Shown here: positions 11,031-23,501 of the stretch, piece after piece | Position numbering within the stretch: the first letter of the stretch is position 1 | How the letters are laid out: each line of letters opens with the position of its first letter | Source: Mangifera indica | Lineage: Eukaryota > Streptophyta > Magnoliopsida > Sapindales > Anacardiaceae | Assembly (NCBI RefSeq): GCF_011075055.1 | Contig: NC_058145.1 | Coordinates: 11,715,894-11,779,893 of the forward strand | Length of the DNA: 64,000 nucleotides | Direction of reading: 5' to 3' | Position numbers and translations under genes: made by a program | The notes under the pieces: model-generated | The model's input: only the letters and a program-made list of their open reading frames with translations | What the model was told of the DNA's origin: nothing | Databases searched by the model: none

Positions 11031-14000
11031 ATGACAATTTGACAGCCAGGATAATAACGAGCATAACGATAAGATGAATATGATAAACAATAAATTAGAG
11101 TCACAAATGCTGACATTTGACGCAGAATTAGGTGATAAGAAAGGTGCAACGAAAGCTAAAGAAACAACAAATGTTGATATCTTGGGTAAAATATTTTAAA
11201 CCTCAAGTCAAGTGGAGCACCCACTATTCAAAGCCAAATATTTTACTAATTGTATTCGTCGCCCACTCAATTAACTCAGTTGCCAATGGCTTGGTTACAG
11301 GAACGGATGGAGGGGTCAATGACTTAAGTTTTAAAAATTTTATTGATATATCAACTCTAATTTTCTACATTCTTTGTTATTATAACATTGAATTATCTTC
11401 CTTTCATTCTTCACACGTCTATTCCCTTCTCTCCCCCAACTCTCTTTCACCCTTTCACTTTCTCAACCGTTTTGATTAATTCTGAAAACAGTATCATACC
11501 TTCATATTTTTCATTCTCTGGATTCTTGGACAGTGTAAAACACAAACAAATTAGGCCATCTAGGCTGATTACGACTGATATAATCCTTACAAAATTTAGA
11601 TATGAATTTAGTATGTATGCATTAATTGATAGAGCAGTAGCAACACAAATGACATAAAAGATGAAAATTAATGGCTTTTGAAGTTTAGTCAATCTTTCAT
11701 TTAGAAAAATAAGAGCTGCACCCAATAAAATGTCTATCTATCATTCATAGAATAGCTATGCAAACAAGATACGATGACTAGACACAATTTCTACATATAG
11801 GTTGGCCCAAACTAAAAGTATGATTCTTTCTATATGGTACAAAAAGAAAAGTGAATCTTAACAATTTCAATCGTTTTTATGAAATCTTTTTTTCATCCCC
11901 TGTCTTTACGGAATAATGTTTAATCTTTATATTTTACATTCACGAGAAAATAATTATCTCCGATGTCCATGGAATAACCAATTAACAAATTTTCTTAAAT
12001 ATTTGGATTTAATATACCACTATCATCTAAGTGTATCTTCTTAGGAAATTATACAATTTTTTCTTTCTCTTATCTAATAAATACCAGATTGTATCATTTC
12101 TCTGTCAAAATTTCTCCATAAAGCTAACAATATAATAGTGAATGTAGTTTTTCCAACAATAAGACAAACCACTTAATTTAAAAACCTCACTATGTTCTTT
12201 ATTACTTAGGTAGAATTGCACCTCAAATTCTATGTATTGATTGTCCATGAAATTTTTACCAACTGACATATAGAACAGTGCTATGTGCATAAATTTATGT
12301 ACATATTAGACATGTTATTATATGATTGAATAGTTTTAAATTAAAGATAAAAGAATACCTAATTACAAAATGATATACTATTGTTTGTATACAAAATTAT
12401 ACATTCGATTTTATTGTTTCAAGGAAATATTAGTCACTTAGGATACCTATAATTAAGAGTTATGCAGGTACCGTAACAATAATCATTTGTTCATAATTCT
12501 CAACGTAATATACAATCTAACAATATACAAAGTTGGCTTCTTAAACTTGCCTCCTCCAGCACATGTTTAGGCATGCGAGCGTCTTTGATATCCTGTATTA
12601 CCATAGAAGAAAATTTGAATGTTAGTTAAATATTTTGTGAGTCCGTAAATTGTTAAGACTTGTTTTGGGTTATAAAAATTAAAACTAAAATTGTGATAAA
12701 TTTTGTATTTAAAACAAATATTTCTTGCCTATTTGAAACAGTCATACATGCGAGTTTCTATCATTGTGAAACATTGTTTTAATTTAAAAAAAAAAAAGAG
12801 ATAGTTTCCAAAAATTTTGCAAAAAATGTGTAAATTAAAAGAGACAATTAAATAAAAGGATAAATGGTGATCTATTATCAAAATTTGTTTACTTTAATCA
12901 TATAATCCCTTATCATTTTGTTTTTTAGTTTTATAATCTAAAATAAATTTTGACAATGTATTAGATCTACTCTCTTTCTCTCTCTCTCTATATATAGTAT
13001 TATTAAAACTAAATTGGATCGATCGATTTAACCAGTTTGATCATAAATCGACTTCTGGTCTAGTTCAGTTCTCTTAAAAAAAGACCGGTTTTTTTTATAT
13101 ATATTCATAAAAAAAGAAAATCAAAGTGGTAATGGATAACATTAAAAGAGTATGATTGATTAATTGGTTGGAAATTAAATAGTTGTCATTGAAAATAACA
13201 AATATTAATTAGAGAGAGAAGAGTTATTAAAAATAAATAAACATTAATTGCAGAGAATAATTGAATTGAATTGATTTTGATAGGTTGAAATATGTTAATT
13301 ATTTATACAAGTGGCTTTAATAGAAGAGATCTAGATAAATGACATTAGATCATTTTCTTTAAATACATATTGTTTATATTTAAAAAATATAATAAATATT
13401 TTTATAGTATTCAAGAAACACATTATAATTTAAAAATCAGTTAAACTGTTTGAACTATGAACTAGTAAAACAACCGATTCAATTACTGGACCGATTTTAA
13501 AAACATTATGTATATAAACTATTGGGTTATCCTTAGATTGAACAAAAAAAGGTAATATCTTTCTTAATATAAATATATACACCATATCAAAGAAAGGGAA
13601 ATCTATTTATATTGAACAATTTTAGTGTTCTTTTTGAAAGCAAATTCAGCTTGCTACGTGGAACAATTTCACCTAAGCAATCCAGAAATTAAAATCATAG
13701 TACTATATTTGAATTTAGATATTCATTATATTTAGAACCCCAAATGAGTTTACCCTTCTTTAATTCAAATTCAATTTGTTAACTTAATTCACATAATTTA
13801 GGGATGTGCATAATTCAATGTGTTATAGTTTGAGAGTTTTTTAAGCCAAACTGAAAAATATAATTTAAAAAATTTTCAAACCAAACAAACTATTTTATAT
13901 TTCAAATTAAACTGAAAATATACAGTTTAAATTATAGTTTGAACATGTTAAACTCTTGAACAATACAATGTATATACATGATTTATTATTATGTTAATAG

Positions 14001-14277
14001 ATATTATTTTATATTTAATTCAAAATCATTCAATCACAATCTAATCATAATATGCTACATCATATATGTACACATTTGTTTACTTAAAAGTATGTACATA
14101 TAATTTTATCATAAAATCATTTACTTTTAAATATATATTATTTAATAAATTAATTGAATTATAGCTATTTAGAATATAATATAAATATGAAATATATTTA
14201 TATTATACATGTAAAGAAAATGAAAAAATAAATATGAAAAAAATAAGTTGTATACTTAATTATTTATTGAAAAAATC

Positions 14278-14314
<37 letters not shown>

Positions 14315-14509
14315 AAAAATATGATTTACGGTTTGATTCAGTTTAAGAATTGTTCAAATTGCAACCCAAATTGAAAATTGTTTCTAAAAAATTTATCAAC
14401 TAAAATCAAACAATTTTACAAACCAAACCATAATTTTGAGCGGTTTATTCTAGTTTTATAGTTTTGAACCAAATTATGCATACACCTAAAAGATTCAAAT
14501 ATTTAACTT
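11031..14509. other. Copy A non-genic stretch with MITE-type debris
   Basis: No supported gene is present. A copy of the palindromic MITE family lies at about 12290-12410. A possible old element at about 12995-13510 has ends rich in AAxCGGxxx/AACCAGTT text in opposite orientations. A possible hAT-like element at about 13799-14480 starts with TAGGGATGTGCATAAT and ends with the inverted TTATGCATACACCTA, though no matching 8-bp target duplication was found. Microsatellites: (TC)n near 12970-12990 and (TA)n at about 14280-14311. Confidence 0.5.
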
Positions 14510-14860
14510 TTAAGATGAGAAATTTATAGATGGATAAACAAATACCTTCCTTTGGTGCCTCATATAAACCATCCTTTGTGTTTCTGGTATTTGGGGTATA
14601 TCACAAAAATGAATGAGAATTTGAGGAGGTGTGAAAGTTCTTATATATGTAAGTGGTGAATTTGGGTGGTGGCTTGGCTTACTATCTTCAAGCAATGAAC
14701 ACAAATTATCAAAGGCATGAAATGAATACAAAGGGTTGAAAACATGTTTTTTTTTTTCTACTTTTTTTACTTTAAAACCCAAATCTGATTTGATATATTT
14801 ATAGAAAACAGAATCAAATGCCAAAATTTTCAAACTACAAACAGAATGTCGATGTTTCAC
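14510..14860 (-). other. Unidentified 116-codon open frame in copy A
   Basis: The frame starts at an ATG and ends at 14510 without interruption. It contains a Pro-rich segment (SKPSHHPNSPLTYIRTFTPP). A recognisable relative in copy B (34218-34448, with SKPSYQPNSTLKNIRTF) is shorter and frameshifted. I recognise no domain. It may be a gene fragment or chance, and the decay in copy B argues against function. Confidence 0.2.
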
Positions 14861-15917
14861 AAGTCAAAAGTTAGGAAACTTAAACTCTAAGAATATAAAC
14901 GAAATCATAAGAAATAAAAAAGAGAAAAACTTGTAAGTTATTTTATAGAGCACAGAGACAGTCATTAACTCATGCGTTTGTCAATAATCTAACCACTAAT
15001 AATCTTTTCCAAAAACAAATCTATTTCAAGATATTCAACTCAACTCATCATCCATTATGATCAAAAGTTGATTCCAAAAAATATACCAACGCATATCAAA
15101 GAGACCGAAGATAATAAAGCACATTCACAAACATGTTACCACAGTTTAACCGAAAAAAAAAAAAAATTAGAGAATACTGTACCTATTACGGTCAGTCATC
15201 GGTTGACTTTGATATGATATGAACGCTGGTAATCCAACCGTCATCAATGAATTGTCGAAGATGAATAGATGATAACGGTTAACAAAAGAAGTTGAAGAAT
15301 AGCTTACGATGGAGACCGAAGAGGATGACAAAGAGAAGAGGGTTATTCAAGAGTTGGATTTCACTTAAGTTTTATCGATTTTGATTCAGTGTGATGACTG
15401 ATGAGTTAGGTTAGGTTGGGATTAGATATCAATTATGGAATAATTTTTCTGATTTTATCGATTTCAATTTTTTTTACCAAAGAAATGCGTTTCAACTTTT
15501 TTAAATTTCTGAAACACCCAAAATGTTTTGTATCAATTTCGGGGCATTTCAGTTTCTCTGAAATGCGTGTGTTTTTGTGCTTCATAGACTATAAGTAATT
15601 TTGAGTGTATGCATATGATTTCTTGAAATGAAGACATTGATGTACAACTTTGCCTTAGTTCCAGATAAAACTAGAGGAATATTACTGGGCAGCGCCTAAA
15701 TTGCAAAAGAATTTCAAAACCCATGCAAAGGGAGACATAGTACACTAATTGAAGTGGTAGAACGAAGCTTCAAAATACGTATATATAGCTTAGACTTCAT
15801 TTAAACTTGCTAGATTTCGATATGTTATCTAGGGTTACAAAGATATTAGATGTTTTTTAGAAGCAGTAGTATATATAACATGTAAACCCTAATAATTAAA
15901 GGGCCATTTGTTACTTT

Positions 15918-16127
15918 CTAAAGGTTCATATGGATGATATATACGTTAGCTGAGCGACTTTCCTCGCTAGAGCTAAGAATTTTGGCCTGACATATTGAAT
16001 TTGAAGAATGGTTTCTTCCATGAATAAAAGTACATGCGAGTCGGCTAAAATTCTTGACCAAATCTATGAGTTCCTCCATTATCCAAACAACCAACTCAAT
16101 AAAGGAATTAATTAGATAGTAACACAC
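15918..16127 (-). other. Paired short frame downstream of the C2H2 gene, copy A (69 codons)
   Basis: The frame contains INSFIELVVWIMEELIDLVKNF and SSNSICQAKILSSSEE. Copy B has a relative at 35556-35780 with the same two segments. It lies about 150 bases downstream of the C2H2 stop, so it could be the 3' UTR or a separate small transcript. I recognise no family. Confidence 0.25.
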
Positions 16128-16270
16128 ACTTAAGTAATTATCAAAAAGCAGTATAATTAACGCAATAAGTTAGTTGATAAATGAAAAAAAAATTATAGCA
16201 TAACCATCCAACAATTGAAAAAATTAATCAAGATCAAGAGAGATGATGGTGCGTATCATATTGAAATTCA

Positions 16271-16813
16271 TCAGAAGAACTTTTTGGTAGCCGTTGTTGA
16301 TGCAGAGTCCTCAGGCTCAGGTCCCAGCCTAAGTTCAAGGTCCAACTCCGACGACCCCGATGAGCTCGATGATGACAAAACAATTGCAGTATTCTCATGA
16401 ACTTGGCCGGTACTTAGTGGTTTTTCAGCAAACAAAGGCAGCTGTCGGACTTCTCTAACATGGGTTTTGTCTGTGTTAGACGTGGCATCATTTTCTTCAC
16501 CAAGAATCCCAGGCCGTTTCGAACTGCATCTCTCTTGAGTCGTAGTAGCCACCACGTCCTTCGATGGTGGCTGTGTGGGTTGATTAATCTTGGAGACATC
16601 TAAATGATTTTTTGAGGAGGAAGTTTGCTTGAGCTTAGCTTTGTCTTTGCGGTGAATATTCATGTGGCCGCCTAGTGCTTGGGCGTTGGAGAAACCTCTC
16701 TTGCAAAAGGTGCAGTCATAAGACCTAACTGGACTTGCACCATCAGCAGCAGCTTGCTCATCTGAAGTAACCTTCTCTGGATTTTCTGAGATGGGCTGAT
16801 CATGAGTGTCCAT
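16271..16813 (-). CDS. SUPERMAN-type single C2H2 zinc-finger repressor (copy A)
   Basis: This is a single-exon gene of 180 residues. One plant-specific C2H2 finger has ligands C34, C37, H50 and H54, and its recognition helix carries the invariant QALGGH. It is followed by a basic stretch ([10 protein letters not shown]). The C-terminus has a Ser-run and then an EAR repression motif, LDLELRL, at about 157-163. This architecture is that of SUPERMAN/TAC1-like nuclear DNA-binding repressors of growth and organ development; the finger ([20 protein letters not shown]) looks closest to TAC1-like members. The paralogue at 35981-36538 has an identical finger. The start at 16813 is the first ATG and gives a domain spacing typical of the family. 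The exact orthologue is uncertain. Confidence 0.9.
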   Translation of the reverse strand: MDTHDQPISENPEKVTSDEQAAADGASPVRSYDCTFCKRGFSNAQALGGHMNIHRKDKAKLKQTSSSKNHLDVSKINQPTQPPSKDVVATTTQERCSSKRPGILGEENDATSNTDKTHVREVRQLPLFAEKPLSTGQVHENTAIVLSSSSSSGSSELDLELRLGPEPEDSASTTATKKFF

Positions 16814-18480
16814 TAGAGCGAGAGAAAGAGAGAGATGGTCAACAGGAAAAGGTAGTGGTGATGTTATATTGAAAGGGTTAAGGCCTGCCTGCTGCTGCTT
16901 CCTGTGTCTTAAGAAATGAACTGGAGCTTCTAAGATTAGACAAATTCAACTAAGCCAAACGACAAAAAGTTGCCTACAAATACAAATTAAGGTCATGGCT
17001 TTTTAATAATATTCATTAGTAATACTTTTTATATTATACGATGCATTTGAGTGTTTGAATCATTGACTGCCTAGTGATAACATTAAAGCTTCACAGGACC
17101 TGAAAATTGTTCTTGTATAAGAGAGTAGAATAATACTATCTTGTTGGTATTCGGTAATTTTTCCAATTCAAAATCTGAGGGCCCAAGTATTTTTAAAATA
17201 AGGAAAGGGAAAAAGAAATAGGTTGATTAAAGATAGGTAGCGATCTTTAAAAAAAAAAATGCTCCTTTAATCGGTTAATTATTCTTTTGGGAATAAAATG
17301 TGTATATAAATTTTTTTTTTTCGAAAATATGCTTAATTTGACTAACCATCGAAAAATCTTCAGACAATGCCTCACAATAGTAAAAATTTTGTCAACAAGA
17401 AGTATACAAAATCAATGATGTGAATTTATGTAAATTAAAAAAAAAAAATGAGATTTACATATTGGTTTGACCTATTACTTGAAAACTCATGTTGACTATT
17501 TAGTTATTAAGTTTCTGGTGAAAAACTAGCAAATTAACAGTTGAGATTACAAGTTGTCCTCCCTTAGACTTTGTATAATCTTGTATTTATAATACAAGAG
17601 GAAGATATAATTGAAAAATTACATAGTTAGATATGCTAAAATTGTAGTGTATTGAATCTAGACATCTAATAAATTCTATTTATAAGAAAATTGGATAATT
17701 GTGGGATCATAAAATGGTAAAAGATGATTGTAATCCTATAATAAGAAGAAATAAAGATGAAAAGTGATCTCAAATCAATAGGAAATGAAATTGACACATT
17801 GAAAAGATCATGGGAATGACTGAAATTGTAAGAAGTCTCTTAATTTGTTTCTAGATAAAAGAGTTTCTATTAACATTATATATCGACTTGTGTGTAAACG
17901 ATATAAGATGATCATATAGTTGGTTGCTTCTTAAGTGTCACTCTAATATATGTAACTAAAGTAAAGTTTGACCACATAACAAATACCCTTTAACTTTTTT
18001 GGACTGCAAGTAGAGTTTCCAAAACTCTTCATCACCTTTCTATACAAATGAATGATATGTGGATGACTGTGATCTCAACTTCACAACATGTTGGGAAAAT
18101 TTGTGCTTTAACTTTGCATTTAATGGATTGCATACATGCATCACATGCTTATTGTGGCGATTTATATACCTTATTGGTTCGAAGACATTTGTCACCAACT
18201 TGACTTTAACGACTAAGTTTAATTCTTGTTCAATCTCATATTGCCTATAAAACACATTTGAACATATTCTTGAACTTCTTTGCCCTAAAATTATTAGGCC
18301 TTCAAATTCTCTAACTTTTTGAAAATCGTAGAGCCTTCATTGAGTGCTCCAAACCTTAAGATCTGCTTAGACTTTTTCAAAAACTTTTCTTAGTTTTTTC
18401 AAGTGAATTTTACTAGAATATCTCCTATACCCAAACATATTGGAGCATTCTCTTACCATAAGATAAACTTTCTCAACTTC
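16814..18480. other. Promoter side of the copy A C2H2 gene and end of duplication
   Basis: Sequence up to about 17000 is closely matched upstream of the copy B gene (36539-36720), including a shared AAGGGTTAAGGCCTGCCTG segment, so it probably includes the promoter and leader. The rest is AT-rich, matches copy B in patches, and shows no gene. Confidence 0.5.
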
Positions 18481-19858
18481 ATATATCGTATTTTTGCATT
18501 TCTCGTGTGGTTTACTTTTGAATTGCTTTGTACACCTCTAAACATGATACTAAGTAGATTTTAGGGCTTGTTGGTAGTGTTTAAGCGTAGAAACACACTA
18601 TTAGGGTTTTGTGTTGCATTTCCTACTAAATTAGGTGTTGGTAAAGCTTGTAAGTAGGATTAGATGTTTATGTTTGGACTTATAGATAGTTTATATTGGG
18701 CTGAATCCTTAGGGTTAAAAATAGTCATTTTTTTCCTATTTCCAAATGTCTTCTAGAAGTTCAACTAATGACAAAGCCTAGTTTATATTGGGTTGAATCC
18801 TTAGGGTTAAAAATAGTCATTTTTTTCCTATTTCCAAATGTCTTCTAGAAGTTCAACTAATGACAAAGCCTTGTTTTACCCTATTAGCTCAAAGCTAATA
18901 GGCTTGAAGTTGAAGACCTCCTCTACAAACAATGAGGTTCCTTTGACTAAAAGGGAAGTTGTTTGATCACTCTTTATCATCCAGCTCAGGTCATGAGAAT
19001 GTCATAAATATTAAGGACAACAAGAAATGATCCTCAATTAAGGTTGTAGATTTGGAATGTATAAAGGAGCACTATTACATTCCCATCCAATTGTGGGAAC
19101 AAAAGGATTACCTACACCATGTGCCTCTTCAAGGATGGGCAACAATCTTAGAGGCCATACTATGATAAAGGGCGATGCTTCCCATGCACTCATGCGTGCG
19201 TATGGTCCTCGACTATTTTTGAATTACTAGAAGATTACTCCCTTCTAGTTGTCACCACATGCATACTAGAGTGTAATTAGGATATACAAAATATATTTGG
19301 ATTAAAGATTAGACGAGCTTGTCAATTGAGAACTCATCTTCTTCTATATTTAGAAGGAGCATGCCACTAAAGAAGATTTATATTTGTTGGCCAAGCAAAC
19401 ATTGAAGAAATTGAAGGGAATCACTCATAGTAGGGACAATATGGATGATAGGAGGAGCAAGTTCTTTTTCTTCTCATACCTACTTACTAGAAAATTTAGA
19501 GTGGCGAAAACTTCCCTTGACAATATGCATATAATCCAATTTTCCCAAATCATAAGTCATGCACAAATAACTCTCCCCCTTAAACAATTCATAAATATAA
19601 GTCAATTATAAGCCAATTCACACGCAATTCAACCATATAAGCTCAAAAAATGCTCCTCACATAACCATTCTCCCCTGTCTTATCAAAATATGTACATTCA
19701 ATCACAATTCAAGATAATTGACATATATCTCCCCTTTTGTCATTAAGCAAAAAGTGGGTTATAAGCAAGTCAAAGACAAAAAGATTCTCTTTTTTGTCAA
19801 AAACAACTTAAAACATTGATCTCTCCCCCTTTATGGAAGACAATCCCACCAAACACGA
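18481..19858. other. Spacer between duplication copies, with a 92-bp tandem duplication
   Basis: About 92 bases beginning with TTTATATTGGG are present twice in tandem (about 18688-18779 and 18780-18871) with very few differences. Sequence at 19520-19630 matches a piece near 7995-8100. A minus-strand purine tract (complement of CTCTCCCCCTTT) near 19820 resembles an LTR-retrotransposon polypurine tract. No intact gene is present. Confidence 0.5.
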
Positions 19859-20104
19859 TTAAAAAATATATTTGTCAAACACATACAGTGCCCCTTTCTT
19901 CATACTCAATATGAACATAATGCATACTCCATTAATGGCACGGTGTCCTGTATGCTGCGGGGGCAATTTATGCAGCATCTCAAACACTTGCTGAAGCTCT
20001 TGTAACAAATTACTTAATTCACTGTCTAATTCCTCTTCCCCTGACCTGTCTTGTTCCTCCATTAGGTTCAACTCTACCGAAAACCCAGTCCCGGCCTCCT
20101 TCAC
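19859..20104 (-). pseudogene. Ty3/gypsy pol fragment (between protease and reverse transcriptase)
   Basis: The minus-strand frame contains LLQELQQVFEMLHKLPPQHTGHRAI. It resembles the conserved gypsy segment (L..F.DVFE.P..LPP.R..DH.I) just before reverse transcriptase. The similarity ends abruptly after that motif, so only a fragment is left. It has the same leftward direction as the gag relic at 8.7-9.6 kb. Confidence 0.65.
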
Positions 20105-20796
20105 TGGTACTTATGATGCAATGAAAGTGTCATAGTTTATCATTCCACAAACACAACACCAATATATTTCTCAACCAAGACTAAAATATTAAACAATAGC
20201 AAACAACTTTTATTGAATCAATAAATGTTTACACAACCACTTATTCTTAACAATTCAATTAAATGAAAGACAACAATTAACAATGAAATTCCAGCAAAAG
20301 ATGTGTCGGATCCTCCCAGACTTAAGCCCCTAATTCCCTGATTACTCTCTTGTTTTTTCCTTTCTTCTCATCTGCCTTTTTCCTTCCCGTTTTAGATGAT
20401 CCAACTCTATCTCATTTGAGGGCTTGTTCCTCCATGTGTGACACTCCCAAGTTGTTATAACAAATTCCACATCTTGTGGTGAATTTCCACTGTAGCCCTT
20501 CCTCCTCCGATAGACTTTGATGGGTGCTAGAAGCACTGCTGCAAACGACTACAAAGTAATCTAATGTATGTGGTTATATTTATTTTCAATTTTTTGTTTC
20601 AAACTATCTGGGAAGTAAAATTTGTTTCCTCATTGTGTTGCAAAGGCCCATATAGCATCAGTGGTGGCAAATTAATGTTTTCTCTAACACAACAATGGCA
20701 GAAAATAAGAAAAATTGATATGAAGCTTTGGAACCATGAAAGCTGCGCTTGTTCATAAATGGCTGAACATTTAGTATCTTTCTTATTTAGGTTGTG

Positions 20797-21250
20797 GAAA
20801 TATTTACAGATCCAGCAGCCCCGGCAAGGCCTGTAGATGAGCTTTTCAGGTTAGTTGCAATGATATTAATTGGTTAGAAATGCATGCCAAGCCTTTACTT
20901 CTTGTAGCATGTAAAGGAACAGGTACATGGCCTAATAATGTTACTCTTTTAGTGCATTTTCTGAGGATGAAAGAAGAGCAGCATATCCAGAGACTCTTGC
21001 AAAAGCAAAAGCGCCCCGAGGAGGCAAGAGTAGCTGTTGAGAAAGCTCGTGAAGCGGCTAAGGCAACAAAGAAACTTGAAGAAGAGTTGAAAAAACTTTC
21101 ACAGCAAGAGGCTTGAGCATCTAGGTAAGCAGAAGATGCTCAAGAAAAGGTTGATGTTTAGGATAAGCCTGAAGTGAGGAAGGTGTTAGGTGGGATGTTT
21201 AAGCAAGAAACTATACAACTGAACAGTGTAGTTCTAAGTTTAACATGGCT
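20797..21250 (+). pseudogene. pTAC16-like plastid protein pseudogene, copy B
   Basis: An intact VVEIFTDPAAPARPVDELFR segment (about 20797-20850) is followed by a GT donor and an intron-like gap. Next comes an exon with ERRAAYPETLAKAKA and the coiled coil VAVEKAREAAKATKKLEEEL, broken by a frameshift near 21010 and a stop near 21114. AEDAQEKVDV follows, and then EVRKVLGGMFKQET, which resembles the C-terminal end of the family. The middle (VRGQAKAR segment) kept in copy A is missing, so the two pseudogenes have decayed differently. The identity as pTAC16-like rests on memory of the family tail. Confidence 0.55.
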
Positions 21251-22173
21251 TTTTTGTTATATTTTATAACCGGTCAAGATTTTAAATGCATTATCAATTG
21301 AATGCACCGAAAAAAGCAGCATAAATGGCCGGTATGCCCAAGCATGGTGCGAGTTGAAGTGTATTAAGGCGTTACAAATTTAGTATGATTGCCAAGTTGA
21401 AAGGGGTAGAGATAATAACAACAAAGAAAAACTGACAATTTGACATCCATGATAATAACGAGATACGATGAATATGATAAACAATAAAATTAAGGCCACA
21501 AAGGCTGACATTTGACACAGAATTAGGTGAGACAAATGGTGCAATGAAAGCTAAAGAAATGTTGATATTATGGGTAAAATATTTTGAACCTCAACCTCAA
21601 CCTCAACCTCAAGTAAAGTGGAGCACTAATAATAGTCTAAGTCTTAATTTTAATGTTTAGTCGATGGAAGAAGAAACCAAGACCACACCCACTATTTAAA
21701 ACCAAATGCCTTACTAATTGAATTCGTCAACACAATTAATTCAGTTGTTCATGGCTTGGTTACAGGAAGAGAGGGAGGGGTCAAGGAGGGCCACTTACCC
21801 TCCTAAAGTTTTAAAAAATTTATTGATAACGCTAATTTTCTACATTTTTTTATATTCTAACATTGAATTCTCTTCATTTCTTTGCTGATATGTCTGTTCC
21901 CCTCTCTTGCCCTACTCTCTTTCACTTGATTAATTCTGAAAACGATATCACATCTTCATATTTCTGATTTTCTGGAATCTTGGACGTCAGTATGAAACAC
22001 TAATAAATAAAGCTATCTAATGCTAATTACATACGAGTAATTAATACCATCCTTACAAAATTTACATATGAATTTCGTATACATTCATTGATATAGCAGT
22101 AGCAGCACAATCAACAGAAAGACCAAAGTTAATGGATTTTGATGTGCAGTCAAACTTTCATTTAAAAAAAAAA

Positions 22174-22199
22174 GGGAAATTTTAAAAATTAGGCAAAAT
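22174..22199 (+). repeat. Left terminal inverted repeat of the MULE
   Basis: Starts GGGAAATTTTAAAAATTAGG. Pairs with 30484-30509 read on the minus strand, with about 4 differences over 26 bases. Confidence 0.85.
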
Positions 22200-22254
22200 T
22201 AAAGGGGTCTAAGCGAAATTGCCCAAAAAATTCAGGTTTAAGCAAAAATGCCCA

Positions 22255-23420
22255 GGTTTTGTGAAATGACGAAAATGCCCCCATATATAAACACAGCAAA
22301 TTTTCACTGTGCAATTCAAAGAAAATTCAAATTTTAAACGCATCCCACGGCGAACGTCATTTTCGCCGATTTGCTTGCTTTCCGGCAACCGAAAATGGAA
22401 AATAATGTTATCACATCTCCCGTAATCTTGTTTGGATCAAGTTATTGCTCATATTATTGAGATTTGATTGAGAATTTTCGGTTTGAAATTTTAGGGTTTA
22501 CGGTTTGAACAATGCTTAAAATGTTTTGATTCTTGGTTGTTTTTGTTGAATTAATTGAGGGGTTTTGTGTTATACAACGTGTAGATTCGATTTATGTGAA
22601 AATCGGTGGCTAAAACGACCAAAATTTGGCCGGAAATGACTGCCGAAGAGATCGGCAGACGGACTGTGAACAGTGTTTCCCACGTCAAAATCAATAATCC
22701 CACGTTCAGCTTAATTTAGGGGGGAAACTTAGCTTTTTAAAACAATTGGGGTGACGTGGGAAATCCTTAGCCCACGTGGGGTTTTTTTGCAATTTATCAC
22801 GTCAACGTGAGTTTTGCGAAATTACGAAAATGTCCATATATATAACACAGAAAAAAATTGCTATTTCCCACGTTAATATTAGCGAATTTACTGTGCATTT
22901 CTCTCAAATTTCAAAACATTTTCACGTCACCACGTTCATCCCACGGGCGATCTGATTTCCGTAGATTTCCGTCAAATTTCTTGATTTTCGGCACCCACAA
23001 ATGGCAAAGAAGGTTAGTATATCTCCCTTAATCTTGTTTGGATCAAATTATTGCTCATATTATTGAGATTTCATTGAGAATTTTAGGTTTGAAATTTTAG
23101 GGTTTAAGGTTTGAATAATGCTTAAAATGTTTTGATTCTTGGTTGTTTTTGTTGAATTGATTGAGGGGTTTTGTGTTAGACAACGTGTAGATTTGATTTA
23201 TGTAAAAATCGGAGGCTGAAACGACCAAAATTTGGCCGAAAATGACTGCCGAAGAGATCGGCAGTCCGACGTGGGAACAGTGTTTCCCACGTCAAAATCG
23301 TGCATCCCACGTTCAGCCAAGATTGGCTGTTTTTGGGGGGGGGGGGAAGTAGCTTTTTTAAAATATTAGGAAGCTGGGGAAATTCCTTAGAACACAGTGG
23401 ACCTTTTAGAGTTTCAATTT
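22255..23420. repeat. Direct repeat of about 600 bp in the MULE left arm
   Basis: Two successive copies (about 22255-22800 and 22810-23420) align at an offset of about 606 bases; ATCTTGTTTGG is at 22425 and 23031. Each copy ends in a cluster of CCCACGT motifs, including a palindromic CCCACGTGGG at 22771-22780. No coding frame is supported. Confidence 0.85.
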
Positions 23421-23501
23421 TCATGAGGGGGTAAATTAAGATTTTTCTTATCTAGGGTTTTTGATTGTGTACTTTTCGAATTTTATATCCGTTTTTTCTG
23501 T

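Larger units (their letters stand above)
10107..18480. repeat. Segmental duplication, copy A
   Basis: This copy shares order and orientation with copy B (20139-38222). Anchors in A/B: TTTATCATTCCACA at about 10107/20139; the pTAC16-like pseudogene at about 10480/20790; a CTTTCATTT segment at 11695/22155; 'TTCATCCCCT' at about 11890/30690; C2H2 genes at 16271/35981; and the end anchor GATAAACTTTCTCAA at about 18460/38207. Copy B is longer, mainly because a MULE was inserted, and smaller indels are common. The unrelated spacer 18481-20138 separates the copies. Confidence 0.85.

Noticed and set aside
13799..14487. A hAT transposon with TAGGGATGTGCA ends
   Set aside because: The ends resemble hAT termini, but no matching 8-bp target duplication flanks them. 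It is kept only as a possibility in the region description.
19384..19611. A 75-codon frame in the spacer between duplication copies
   Set aside because: There is no recognisable domain, no ATG supported by context, and it lies among retrotransposon debris.
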